Of a DNA stretch of 64,000 nucleotides, positions 49,301 through 60,424 are shown piece after piece. The stretch's first letter is position 1. The number at the start of each line of letters is the position of its first letter. The position numbers and the translations under genes were made by a program. Origin of the DNA: Phascolomyces articulosus (lineage: Eukaryota > Mucoromycota > Mucoromycetes > Mucorales > Lichtheimiaceae); the NCBI GenBank assembly GCA_025677815.1, contig JAIXMP010000002.1:1426001-1490000 (forward strand), given 5' to 3'. The notes beneath the pieces were generated by a model. That model was given only the letters and a program-made list of their open reading frames with translations. It did not search any database and was not told the DNA's origin.

Positions 49301-49501
49301 GAGTGTAATGATTTCCATGTTGTAACTGCTGGTGAAAAACGAAGCTATGGTATTATTACTGAAGATAATAATCAGATTGGTACTCAAGAAGATCAAAAAG
49401 TTGAAGAAACTGATCACCGTCACCACGAACAACAACTACATCAGGCTGAAAACGATAGAGAAGAATCAAATTCAAAACAACAAAAATTAATACATGTATA
49501 A
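46364..49501 (+). CDS. JmjC-domain protein with ZZ-type zinc finger (probable histone demethylase)
   Basis: Six exons (46364-46616, 46755-48285, 48355-48412, 48493-48789, 48893-48919, 49001-49501) give 888 residues. The JmjC core follows the order KDM3-like proteins show: LLPLGSYDLFKCMPDELRAE, YVGGDLTGTALHRDICG with iron ligands His250 and Asp252, EWYF, and IIPSLCYHQVRNVKTSVKIA with His369 as third ligand. All three ligands are present, so activity is plausible. A Lys/Asn/Gln-rich linker precedes the core (about residues 110-195). A ZZ finger lies at about 508-555 (VCDFCCADIF, YRCVTCDNYDLCLSCYSQGR). A further Cys cluster (ICGHCKLV, CPKLSRD, YTCKECTSKCEDGCH) comes in exon 4. Intron 2 (69 bp) is in phase and stop-free. 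Exon 5 is 27 bp. Target residue cannot be deduced. Confidence 0.85.
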
Positions 49502-49711
49502 AAATAACGTACCAGCAGATTTCCATATTTGGAAACCTGTTTTTTTAAAATTCAAATTTAATATTTGCGTTACAATCTTTCTTTTATCTCTTTTTCCATT
49601 TTTCATTTCCCTTCTCTCTTTTTTATTCTTTTTTTGTATTTTTCTTTGTTATTATTTGCATATTATTATATATTACACTATATTATACCATATATTAAAA
49701 AACGAAAGGAA

Positions 49712-51029
49712 ATGTATTATGATCCAGCAGAAGTTATAGGAGATAGTCATTATCATGCAAGACACTCTTTTACACGAAAATTTTGTGGATGTATGTCTTT
49801 AAGAGGTGGATGTGCAATAGTATGTGCGTTTTGGGCTGTAGGTATAATTAGATGCTCTTTTTCATGCCAATTCCATATACTTCTTTATATTTTTTAAATT
49901 AAATGACATACGTATTATTATTTACCTTTAGGGACTTCATCTTTATATCGCGATTATGGCTTTTCAATTGTCAAATCGTAAGTTTATAATATTTGTAGCT
50001 ATAGAAACAAAGTATAATCATACTATTCCTCTGTTACTAAATTTGGTTCTTTGTTTTATAAAAGCCGTTTTTTCATATCTTGATCGAATAGCTCTAAATG
50101 TGATGGGAGGAATATGCGTTTTATTTGTAACCATATCATTTTATGATTTAATTTCTCTATTTCTCGTAAGGAAAATGGATACGTTATTTTGCTACAGTCA
50201 TTCATAAAAAAAAAGTACTAATACAAATGATGTTTACATAATCCATCTTTCCATGTTAAATATTTTATAGGAATCAATGTTATTACTACGAATTGCACAT
50301 CGACTGACATGGATAGTGGTTGCATTTTTTCTTATCTGCTATTTTGTCTGTATTATTTTATTTGGAATTCAAAAACAACAATTCCGAGAATGGTGTATCG
50401 AATCAGCATTTACAGATCAAGGATACCAACAAGATATGAGCTTTCAGGTAGCTGAAGTATATAATTGCGATAAACTTTGGGAAGATGAACTAAAGTTAGC
50501 TATTGCCATATTCATGATTTGTGCAGCTTGTTATGTAAGTTATGGAATATATACACACGCCACCAATACATCACTTTTTCACTGTTGATTTTCTAAATGC
50601 ATGATTTTTATTATAAAAATCTGGTAGTTGTACTGGGCAGCATGTCTTTGGTCTTTTGCACAAAAAATTTTGGCTGTCAGCTTCCAAGCCGATCGAGCAT
50701 TAGCATTAGGGCCTCCATTACCACCACCACCGCCACCACCAGTATCCATAGCGCCACCAATTCCACCACCTGGAACGGTTCATCCTGTTCCAACAATGAT
50801 GAATTTGAAACCTAAAGTGATGGTCCTGGATGATGGAGGTTTAAAATATGACATGCCAGAACCATCTGATCCAACATTTGGTATGCAACAACCCTATGGC
50901 GAAAAAGACCGTGGATACAGACATCAACAACATGAGAGCGAGGAGTATGATGATGGACAAAAGAGTGCGGCACAAATAGCAAGAATTTTATTTAAGAAAA
51001 TAAAAAGAGCATATAATAATACTCGATGA
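49712..51029 (+). CDS. Four-span membrane protein with proline-rich cytosolic tail
   Basis: Five exons (49712-49837, 49932-49977, 50065-50165, 50271-50534, 50628-51029) give 312 residues. Four hydrophobic segments are seen: GGCAIVCAFWAGLHLYIAIM, LNVMGGICVLFVTISFYDLI, LTWIVVAFFLICYFVCIIL and LKLAIAIFMICAACYLYWAA. A hydrophilic loop (KQQFREWCIESAFTDQGYQQ and on to VAEVYNCDKLW) with Cys residues lies between spans 3 and 4. The layout is tetraspan- or MARVEL-like, and no CCG motif of true tetraspanins is present. The tail has a poly-Pro run (GPPLPPPPPPP) and acidic/Tyr-rich text, likely binding SH3 or WW proteins. The N-terminus has two CxC-like cysteines (FCGCMSL). It starts 210 bp after the JmjC stop. 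No family name recognised. Confidence 0.75.
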
Positions 51030-51269
51030 TACGATCAGCAAGATACAAGTAGTTCCCTGTACCAAAAATAAATTATATATAAAAAGAATTTCTTCATCCA
51101 TGTAATTTTTGAACAATCTAAATATTATACGTATATATATATATATATATATTTGCATTACGTATCGATTTCTGGAGATCGAAAAGGAGAAATATTTAAT
51201 GTGCTGTAAGAGGTAATATGATGGGGAATGTAAGAAGATCAGGAAAAATATTAGGCTGTATAGATACAG

Positions 51270-52675
51270 CTAGTTCTTGTAAAACACAACATCTCCTTCA
51301 TCTTCAATAAACCGACATTGTGTCCATATTTTCCACAAGGCAATATAAAAAGCAGTTTCGTCTTGAAAATAATGCTTCCCTAATGCCTTTTTAATATATC
51401 GAGTTGCTTCGATAGCATGATAATGGGGAATCCTCGAAAAAAAATGATGAACGACATGCGTGTCACCTACATGATGAAAGAAATGATCTAATATAGAGCC
51501 ATATGAACGATCCACTGTTAAGGCAGCTCCCCGATGGAAATTCCATACATTTTCACGATAATGAGGGATAGACGGATGAATATGTTGTAAATAAAAAATC
51601 ACTGTCAAGATGATATTGGAAGCCATGTAAGGCATTACATAGAACTGAATGATGGTCCAGAATCCCAAAGTTTGACCAAGGTATATAAGAAAACCGAACA
51701 TTGTAGATATACCTATGATCGATTGTATCACATCACTGAATTGATGTTTATCGAAAATAGGACAATAAGGATTAAAATGAGAGGTCCACCAGCTGTCAGG
51801 ATATAATTGACCACCAGCATTTGTAAGAATGAACAACGGTAGACCTGTGCTGAACCCTATTAACATTTCCAAAAGGACAGCTATAGGGGTGTCATCAAAC
51901 ATCTTATGTGGACCATCACCTTCAGGATCGGCAGTACGAGGAGGTAAGCCAATCTTAGAACGCGTCATAGGAAGAAAACTCTAAATATAAAAACCGTCAA
52001 GTATATGAATCAACGATAGTTGTTATTTCATTTGATATATAATAAAGACGTGTGCAATGTTCATGGACAGTTTAATCATAGTATAATTCAAGAATGTAAA
52101 AAAAGCCTTACCTGTTCTTTGGACATATGACCAGTCCCTTTGTGGTGCAGACCATGTGTAATCCTTAACGAATGGTATGGAGTTAGCAGAGGATAATGTA
52201 GTAATGAGCCGATAAGGTTATTAATTATCTATGTAAATAAAAAATAGTATATATTTCATGTTGGGATTATATTGCACTTCTTTGTTTACTAACGACAGGA
52301 TATATATATCGAAGAACAAACCTTAGACTGGCTAAAAGCATAATGTCCACATTCGTGGCCAAGAACCCATATACCAGAAAAAACGATCCCCTGAGCAATC
52401 CAGTATAATATCCAAAGGCATATACGCAAAGGAAATGTTGAAGCAGTGCTAAAATAAGTTGCTGTATAACCCAGGATAAAAACGAGAAATAGATCATGAA
52501 AAAGGTAGAGGAACGATCGAAATGTGTCTCGATGAAAACAATGTGCTGGGATCGTATCTCGAATCTCTTTTATAGAAAAATCAGGAATTTCCCAACCTCG
52601 TTTAATAGCTTCATCAAGATTTAATGGTCGTTTTTCTTGCACTTTTTTTCGAGTAGATAACGATGATGATGTCAT
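51270..52675 (-). CDS. FAD2: Membrane fatty acid desaturase, delta-12 (oleate) type
   Basis: Introduces a double bond into oleoyl (delta-12) or linoleoyl chains in the ER membrane. Three minus-strand exons (52675-52322, 52228-52112, 51980-51270) give 393 residues, the normal length. The start region FSIKEIRDTIPAHCFHRDT is typical. Three histidine boxes are present: HECGH (107-111), HGLHH (143-147) and HVVHH (332-336), all needed for the di-iron site. Long hydrophobic pairs lie between boxes. The second box is HGLHH rather than the common HSKHH/HAKHH. The ATG at 52675 was chosen over further upstream ones because it starts just before the conserved charged segment. Delta-15/omega-3 activity cannot be excluded by sequence alone. 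Confidence 0.9.
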
Positions 52676-53718
52676 TAAAAAATATGGTTGCCGGACAAGA
52701 ATAAAAATAAGATATATAGAATTTAGTATATAGGCAGCAACAGATAATTTTAATGTGTATGCAACGCTGGAAGAAAAATGAAAAAAAAAGATCGGGTTAA
52801 TGTATCTCACCAACTCTTTTTTATTTACTTTAGTTGAATGTAAAAAAAAAAAAGTAACATCAATGATATGCATATAAAGGAAAAACAGCGTAAAATAAAG
52901 TTCATGCAAAGCTGTACATTTAGATTATAAGGGGCATTCTTGCATGCACAAAGAGTAAATACATAATGAAAAGGAAAACATATTAAAACATAGCAATATT
53001 TTTTTTCTTTCGTCATCATTATCGGTGGCAGAAAAATTACATAACAATTGGTACAATGGTATTTATTACGTACAAAGTTTTCAAGTAGCAACTATAAAGA
53101 CAGGCAGAACAATAAGTGTCTTTTTTTAAAAAGGTGCATAGGGGTCAGTATCCTGATCTTGTGATAAGCATAACGATGCATATTATTGTGGCTTATAAAA
53201 TATATACTTGATAAAAGGGAAAACCACTCACCATATACCATACTTAGGGACGCTCCTCTTTATTTAACTGTATATTTAGTAATTAATAGGAAAGGGTGTA
53301 CGCATCATACTTAATCAATTTTATTTGGAAGCAGTGAAGATGTGACAGTTATATATAATGGTGATAATAAATATAACTTATAATGGTATAAGTAGAGCAC
53401 GCTATAAATATTTATATAGAAACTGCCCCTTTATTTGACAATCACGGGTTCATCCGCATCTTTGGTTCTTGGATTACTTTCTTCCTAATAAATGCTTGCT
53501 TCGCTTGAATATCTTCTAGTTCATTAATAACCAAGAGGAGTATAAATACAATACATGTGCTCCTTCTTGTGTTACTGATCTCTAGCACTTAAGATGATGA
53601 ATTATCATCGTTTTCTCTTGGCTTCACATACATGATAATACTAGCTACATATGAATATATGTCTCATTTTTCTTGTACTATTTCTTTATCTCCTGTTGCT
53701 TTCATTTTTTGCATACAC
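52676..53718. other. Spacer upstream of the desaturase gene
   Basis: AT-rich; the desaturase promoter and leader must lie at the left edge. The minus-strand frame stays open upstream of 52675 up to about 52909, but the hydrophobic, AT-driven text there does not look conserved. No other gene seen. Confidence 0.5.
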
Positions 53719-53826
53719 CATAAAAAAAATCCTGCGGATCCTGAAAAATACTGTGAATTACTGTGAATTAGAGCTTTCACAGTTTTTCACAGTTTTTCAG
53801 TATTCTACAGGATTATTTTTTTATAG
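53719..53826. repeat. Fold-back element, about 40-bp inverted arms
   Basis: Left arm from 53729 (ATCCTGCGGATCCTGAAAAA then TACTGTGAATTACTGTGAA) pairs with the right arm ending at 53813 (TTTCACAGTTTTTCACAG then TTTTTCAGTATTCTACAGGAT), with a loop of only a few bases. Pairing extends outward into A/T runs (TAAAAAAA and TTTTTTTATA). This looks like a small MITE or two head-to-head transposon ends, with TA at both outer edges. Confidence 0.65.
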
Positions 53827-55914
53827 TGAAGTAGCTGATCATAAATGTCAACATCTCGCTGCTGCTAGCAATAAAAACAGAAGCCTTTTCATCAGAAGGT
53901 ATTTTGTTCGTTTTTTTTTCTGTAGCAATTGCATATAATCTTGCTCACAGTAAGCAAATGTGTCCATCCGTTGTTAAGTCAATCTTAGCTGAGGATAAAT
54001 CTTTTTTTTTTATCCTCGATAACAAATGTTTCTGTGTTGAACCGATAAGTATGTACTGGGGAATTTTATCCACTATGAATGGGATTGCATGTCCACCTTT
54101 GCCAATAAATTTATAAGCGCTGTTGATATGGGAATTTCTTCTAGAAGCTAAAACTTTTTCTTTTGTATTCTTCAGCTAGTTTGATAAAAAAACAACTGTG
54201 GTATCTGGTAAAAAATCGAAAGTATGTTAAAAAACAATGGTTTATAAACCTCGCTCAGTCTTATTTTGTAATATAAAATTACAGCGTATTGGCTCGACAC
54301 CTCAGTGGTCATGTTAGGTTTGTATTATACCCTTCATCCACTTTTAGTATTTGTAGCACCCTTTGTCTAATGTCTTATATCGCACCGCTCAACAATGTTT
54401 GAATTATATGGAATTCTGATCCGCATCTTTCATGTACCATTTTCTATATTTGAACCTATGTTAAATAATCAAATAAAAAATTATGTTCATTATAATTATT
54501 GCTTTTAAACAAAACTAATAAAAAGTGTGAGTAACCTTATATATAATGTGCAGCAAAATACATTATACCTTGAAAAGTCATTTGAACAAAAAAAACAAAA
54601 CAGAATATGTAATTAGGTATACGTATATATATAAGCAACAGTCGTTGATAAGTACAAAGATGTGATCATACGACAAATGTAATCCTTGCATGTTCAACAA
54701 CGTTTTAAGAAAAGACAAGTTGCGATTTGTAACAGGTGTTTTAGGTGTTGCATCTTATCGAAGAGAAAAACCCGTGTGTATTGGTCTAGAGATTCCACTA
54801 CTATTATGTATAGTACAGATATTGCACGTTAACAGAATGTAAGGATAATGCATGTTTTTTGATAGACAATGTGATTTATTATCAATCAATATAACCTACT
54901 GGTGGAATATCTACCTATCCACTTCTAATATATAATAATCGCTTATACTATTATAGAATGATAATAATAAATAAATACTATAGTAATCGGCTTCACATAT
55001 AATCCTCATTCCAAAAATTATGCGTGTTTTTTTTATGCATTAGGGCTTTTTCTTTATTGTTAGGCTGTTCAGTGGCCATTGGATTTCATCCAAAAAATGA
55101 AAGTCGTTTGCCCTACAATTATTGATGAAGAAAATTGATGATGACCTAGGTATATTGTACCTGGTGAATAATTTTATAACGTAGATCTTGTTATGTAGCC
55201 AGACTTATTACCAGTAATGATAAAAGTAATTGTTCTAGAGTAATCTCATTACTATATAAATTTTACTGATATACGTAAATCAATTACTGTCAGGATTCTA
55301 TACAATTCCAAATATCTACATTTAAGCACAACATCTATGAGATGATTTTACTATAAAGTAATGGAATATGCAAGAACTCCAACATAATCCAGCTTTTATA
55401 TTGCATGTTAGGATTGGAGCAACGTATGGATTAAATTACAGATCATTCATAGTAATGATCATTCTGCACCATTTTGGGCATGTTGTAATAACCACGCACC
55501 CCTTCCACTCATGTCATTGTGCGCTATATTCACAGATATATCATGGTAATCATTGATGATATATGAGCTGTTGAACGTCGTAATATATATCAATACATGT
55601 GTAGAATGTGCAACAATATCATTGTGCTGTTCTAATCCAAGATCAAAACTAGATAGCGAAAGGTGAGAAAAGGTTCATTTACAAGCCAACGTTATTTTAT
55701 TATTATTATTGTTAACAAAAGCAATATGCTAAGTTGCGCTGGTTTCAACAAGGAAAAGCTATACCATCAATAACAGTATACGAATAATGGAAGCCTCTTA
55801 CATGATAGCGATGGTCTTATTATATTCCACCTCTTTTATTATGGGTTACTACGTAAATAATTATGAGATTTTTTACAGGAGAAACTAAATATTTTTTGAA
55901 TCGAACATTCGTGA
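53827..55914. other. 2.1-kb AT-rich spacer, no gene seen
   Basis: Short frames only (for example near 55368-55556), with no recognisable protein. Confidence 0.5.
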
Positions 55915-57420
55915 AAAAAAAAAATTTGACATGAGGACCCGCGTAATGTGATTGATGCATGGGTCCTAATGATTCGCGCTTTGCTGGGGGAGCACAGCAT
56001 TAAATCGGAGCTGTCGCGTGTCTGAGCTTTCTCAAATTTGGGAGGCTTATGAAAAAAAATTTTCATGAAGCGAATGAAAAAAAAACTATATAAAGCGTTT
56101 TGAATTTGAATGAGGAAAAGTCTTCCTTCTCTTTCTAATCATGGTTTTATTATAAGGCAAGTATTTTCTTTTATTATTTCTTTCGTTTTATTGATGTATC
56201 ACGTCAAACGTTTTTGGACTGGTTGGGGGAGTACGTTGATGAACCAAGTATTTTCCTGAATAACATATGGGTTTATGTGGACTTTGGACTTGTTTTTGGA
56301 ATTCCTCGTATCTGAGTCTCTCTTTTTTTTATAAAAAACGTTTGCCGTGATATTATTTCTTCATTGATCTTTTTGAAAAAGTGATTTGTTTATTAACTTG
56401 ATTACATATTTTTTTGTTATCTACAGCTTGAGTAGTTTACTTTTTCTTTGGTTTGACCATGAATTTTTCTTTTTTCCAATGAAAGCACGCCTTTTCTTTT
56501 AATGTAAGTATTTTTATATCCACGGTTTTTTCCTTTATTTTTCCTTAACCTACAAGATGATCCAACCCACCTATTCTTGACTTTTACGTGAAGAAAACTT
56601 TTTTCATGCATCACCATCTGAAGTGTGTTTTTATTTATTACATGCTATTCCTTTCCGTCTTGGTTCTTTTTTCGAAACTGAAATTTAACTAATTTTATCA
56701 TTATTTGTATTTATGATAACAGGTGGTTTGGTATTTTTTTGTCTATTGTCCATTTTACAAGAAAGATGTGTTTCAAGAAGGAAGCCAGCTAGATTGGAGG
56801 CAAGTATCTGTTTGAAAGATTTAATATAAAGATAACAAATGTTCAAAATGATGAAAAAAAAGTAAAAATTTCGTCAGTTCTGCTTCTGAAGTGCGTTGAA
56901 GATAACTTACTTTCGCTTTTAACTGATGAGCATTTGTTATCTTTCAATACGATTGTATTGGAATTAAAAAATAATGTATTAATCTTATGATTGGTTTTTT
57001 AATTACTATTTTTACAGGTTGAGCAATTTTTTTTATAACTGGGTTTTCTTTGACAAGCTTCGTGTGGTACATATTGTATCGGTATGTTTTATTTATTTCC
57101 AACCATTTATTATTATCATATAAAAGAACGCCAAGGATGATACCTAAGTTATATCCATTCGATGAATGTTGTGGCTTACATTTTCTTTTGGCTTCTCTAT
57201 CTTGGGTATCATTGGGTTTTCCGATTTTACTTGGGGTGGATGTTTGTTGGGAGAAGGTGGGGATTGATATCGGACGTTGTTTTCAATATTGGCTTTTATT
57301 TTGGACATTGGTTTTCCTTGCTTTGTGTAAGGTAGCTTGTCCGATTGAATGCTTTTGGCGAATCTTCAGATGTATCTTTCTTTACTGGCTTCAAGGATCA
57401 AAAAAACCTTCCTGATTTTA
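55915..57420 (+). other. GC-richer island followed by T/G-skewed, exon-like blocks
   Basis: At 55925-56060 the base composition turns richer in G+C, with a 7-bp stem (AGGACCC/GGGTCCT, about 55932-55974). A TATATAAAG box follows near 56087-56096. From there to 57420 the plus strand is strongly T/G-rich. Exon-like blocks with splice consensus occur at 56427-56503, 56723-56799 and 57018-57081; the second and third join in frame (VVWYFFVYCPFYKKDVFQEG and SQLDWRLSNFFYNWVFFDK). A longer open stretch (57127-57415, MIPKLYPFDECCGLHFLLAS) follows. No family is recognised. It could be a decayed gene, a noncoding transcript or chance in skewed DNA. Confidence 0.3.
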
Positions 57421-57698
57421 AATTTGTTCTTTTCCATTTATTGCTTTGGCCATATTGATATATCAATTGTTTTGGAACTTGAAGTAACTAAGACGAGTTT
57501 TAATACTTGTATATATAGTCTCAAGTTGAGTTATTCAAGGTATGCAAGAGCGGTAAGGTTATTATTCTTAGTGTAGAGTTATATTTTTTCATAATAAGAT
57601 ACATAAATAAAAGTTTAAAATTTTTAAAATATAACATACAGTTCCTATCATTATAAAAAAATTGGGTTGAATGGGACACATGGTAGAAAAATACTTGA

Positions 57699-59171
57699 AT
57701 GGGATACCTTCAACGTCATTCATTCGCTTCACAAATGGTACATCCAACTACCGCAAACAGTAATTATATAGCGTTTGAAAGTTTTCTGACTGCTCTCTCT
57801 CTTCCTCCATCAATAAAAATAATAATAATTACGATTCAAGAACAAAATAAACAGTATGTGATATTTATCCTAAATAAAATATAAATTATGTTTAATTTTT
57901 ATATTGTGTACTAATTTTGAAAATGATGGTAAAAGAACTGAGCTAAATGAATATACAACAGAGGAATTATTAGAATTGTTAGAATGCAAGCCCTTTTCCT
58001 TTGGGTAAGAATCGATACTCAAAACATTACAAGTAACATATATAGGAAGATCACGAATAATATAAATAATGCTACCCTATGTAGAGGACCGGATAAGAAA
58101 GAAGAATGCAATGAAGGTGACTATTCGATGATTGACAATTGGACCTGGCGACATACATGTGGCAACAGATTCTGTGTTGTCCTTGAAGCAGGAAGGCACT
58201 GGCTTAACATTCATCAGTTAGCTTATGTAAACTTCAAGCATTTGTTGGGCAGAACAGACGAAAATATCATCATCGTCAAGTGCCCCTCCCTTAAAAAAAT
58301 CAAAAAACATGGTCTCCCATACGTCGTTTTCCTTTTGCTCTCTTTCCCTGAAGAATTTGATGCAAAAGTGGAAGATTGGGCCACAAAGGCTGTTACTACA
58401 TGCGGGATATAATATTTTTAATGCTGTACATGAACTATTGATACTTGCCTTTGAAGCGGTGGAATATTCCATATCAAAAAATGAAGAATCACCATGTTTG
58501 ACTGTCCCTTTTTACCACAAACAAATCCATCAACATAAAGAGCACGAGCGAAACTAGTAGTGCTACTGTCTTGAAATAGCAATGTATCCTTCTACGTTTT
58601 ACTTTTATTGACAATATTCTACGTGCTTTGTCAGGTGTAACTGCCGTTCTGTTACTTTCACAGGTAAGCTCATGAAATGCGCAGTCTTTTTTTTTTCAAT
58701 GTCGTCTTCATGCGTGGAGAGATCGATGGCCAATATGACGACACTTTTCAACCGGGTATAAACTATATGATATGAGCTTGGTAATAATGGTAATGTATTA
58801 ATTTTTTTATATTAATGTAGACTCTCCAAAATCAAGATACTGAAGCAGAATGTAGAAGTGTCCCCAAACATATGATTACAAACGCCATCATCACATCTAC
58901 AGGCGAAACTGCTGGAACAAGATATATTATGGCTGCTTCGGAAAGTATCTCGAAGTCGCATGCAGAAGCAAAAGCTCGCTAAAATTGCCTGTGTATAAAT
59001 GTTGATATTATCATTCGAGGCTATGAAGTCCAATCTACTACCAGCATGCAACTGACATCGTTTTCCACTCATAAAAGGATTGGTATAGTATCCAATTGGA
59101 TTAAACAAGTTTGTGATAATGTCTCCAAGGCAAAACTAGAGATTCCTTTGGAATCATGCAAGAACGATTAG
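57699..59171 (+). pseudogene. Decayed multi-exon gene of unknown family
   Basis: Protein-like pieces on the plus strand: LNEYTTEELLELLECKPFSF (57939-57998, followed by a GTAAG donor), then GDYSMIDNWTWRHTCGNRFC and WLNIHQLAYVNFKHLLGRTD (about 58117-58260). A last block, 58821-59171, opens right after a TAG acceptor (TLQNQDTEAECRSVPKHMIT), is interrupted by a single in-frame TAA at about 58979, and continues in the same frame (IIIRGYEVQSTTSMQLTSFS, THKRIGIVSNWIKQVCDNV) to a stop at 59171. The single stop and lost frames in the middle argue for a recently dead gene. I cannot name the family. Confidence 0.5.
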
Positions 59172-60084
59172 TTAGTAAACGGTATGCTGCGTTTACGCTG
59201 GAAAGGCGTTCTTCAGAAAGAAAGAATGCAATTACAAGTTATTAGGTAAGTGGTACATTATCAGGCTGCCGAAGATATGATGGGTCATAACCTTCAGAAC
59301 AACGGTGTACAAATAGAAGCAGGGGGGTGTAGTAGGTGGGCAATCAGTTTATGATAACTATAATATATGACACTGCAATATAAGGCTGGTTTGCGCATAT
59401 CAGACGAAACCAGCAGGAAGGTGAAAACAACGATGATGGGTTTGTGTTGCTTTCCAATGTGTTGATATAGAGGGAATTGATATTAAACCGTATATTTCGA
59501 TAACTAAGACATATCCTCTCTTTTTGCATATATATATTTACAATAGTGATAATGATGATAATAACTAGGAGGTATTTCCTTCAGCTGGTATGTCATAACA
59601 TAACAATCTCTTTTAATTACCACATTAATGAAATTGACTTCCTCTTCATTATTTATTATATAGAAGTTATAATATCCAATATAGTAGATAACATCTATCA
59701 TAAATAAAAATGCTATTTGCATATATATTTTCTCCAGCCTTTTTATACTGACTAGTTTACATATTAATAGAAGTTGTTCCAATCTATTATAATAAATAAA
59801 ATATCATACATTATGGATCCATCAAATCGAGCAATATATTCTTATTTATTATTTATACTTAATTGATTATTTAGTAACATTTAAATTTTATAAATCCTAT
59901 GGCAATAGTAATCCCCCAGTTTGTAATAAATAAAAACGGTTTTTTAAATGGAATAATATATGCATTTTTGAATGAATAATACATACGTAATGTTTGCCAT
60001 TGAATAATACACATCACTCGCGACACAAGAAGCGTTTTGTGCATCCTGACGTATTAGAAAAGCGACTTTTTTGTATGACTCAAA
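59172..60084. other. AT-rich spacer, no gene seen
   Basis: Only short frames; a small GC-richer patch near 59290-59345. Nothing recognisable. Confidence 0.5.
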
Positions 60085-60173
60085 ATCGGCCACATTCGAA
60101 CACATTCGGCCACAATGTGCCATTTCCGGCCAGCTTTGCGTAAAATGGCCCATTGTGGCCGAATGTGACCGAC
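60085..60173. repeat. GC-rich imperfect inverted repeat
   Basis: Left arm CACATTCGGCCACAATGTGC (in 60098-60126) pairs with the right arm GCCCATTGTGGCCGAATGTG (60148-60167). A shortened duplicate of the left arm (TCGGCCACATTCG) sits just outside it. The GGCC-rich text stands out from the AT-rich flanks, about 250 bp past the VPS54 stop. It is likely a miniature transposon or its remnant. Confidence 0.6.
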
Positions 60174-60424
60174 TTTTTTTTACGATGTCATGTCTTGTTT
60201 TTGTTTTATGTTTGATATGAAAAGAATGTTTATTTTTGAAAAATTGGAAGGAGGATGTGTATGTGGTAAATATAATAATCGAACTATATATGAAGTTTAA
60301 TAATTTGTAATATTTTTGAAAAAAAAAGACAAATATTTATGTATAAATGGTATTTGTCAATTGTATTTATGAAAAGTTTGATATGTTACAACAAAATGAG
60401 AAAAGATGCTTGGGGGATATGTTA

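Noticed and set aside
52676..52909. N-terminal extension of the desaturase
   Set aside because: In frame but hydrophobic, AT-driven and unlike desaturase N-termini; the normal length of 393 aa is reached without it.
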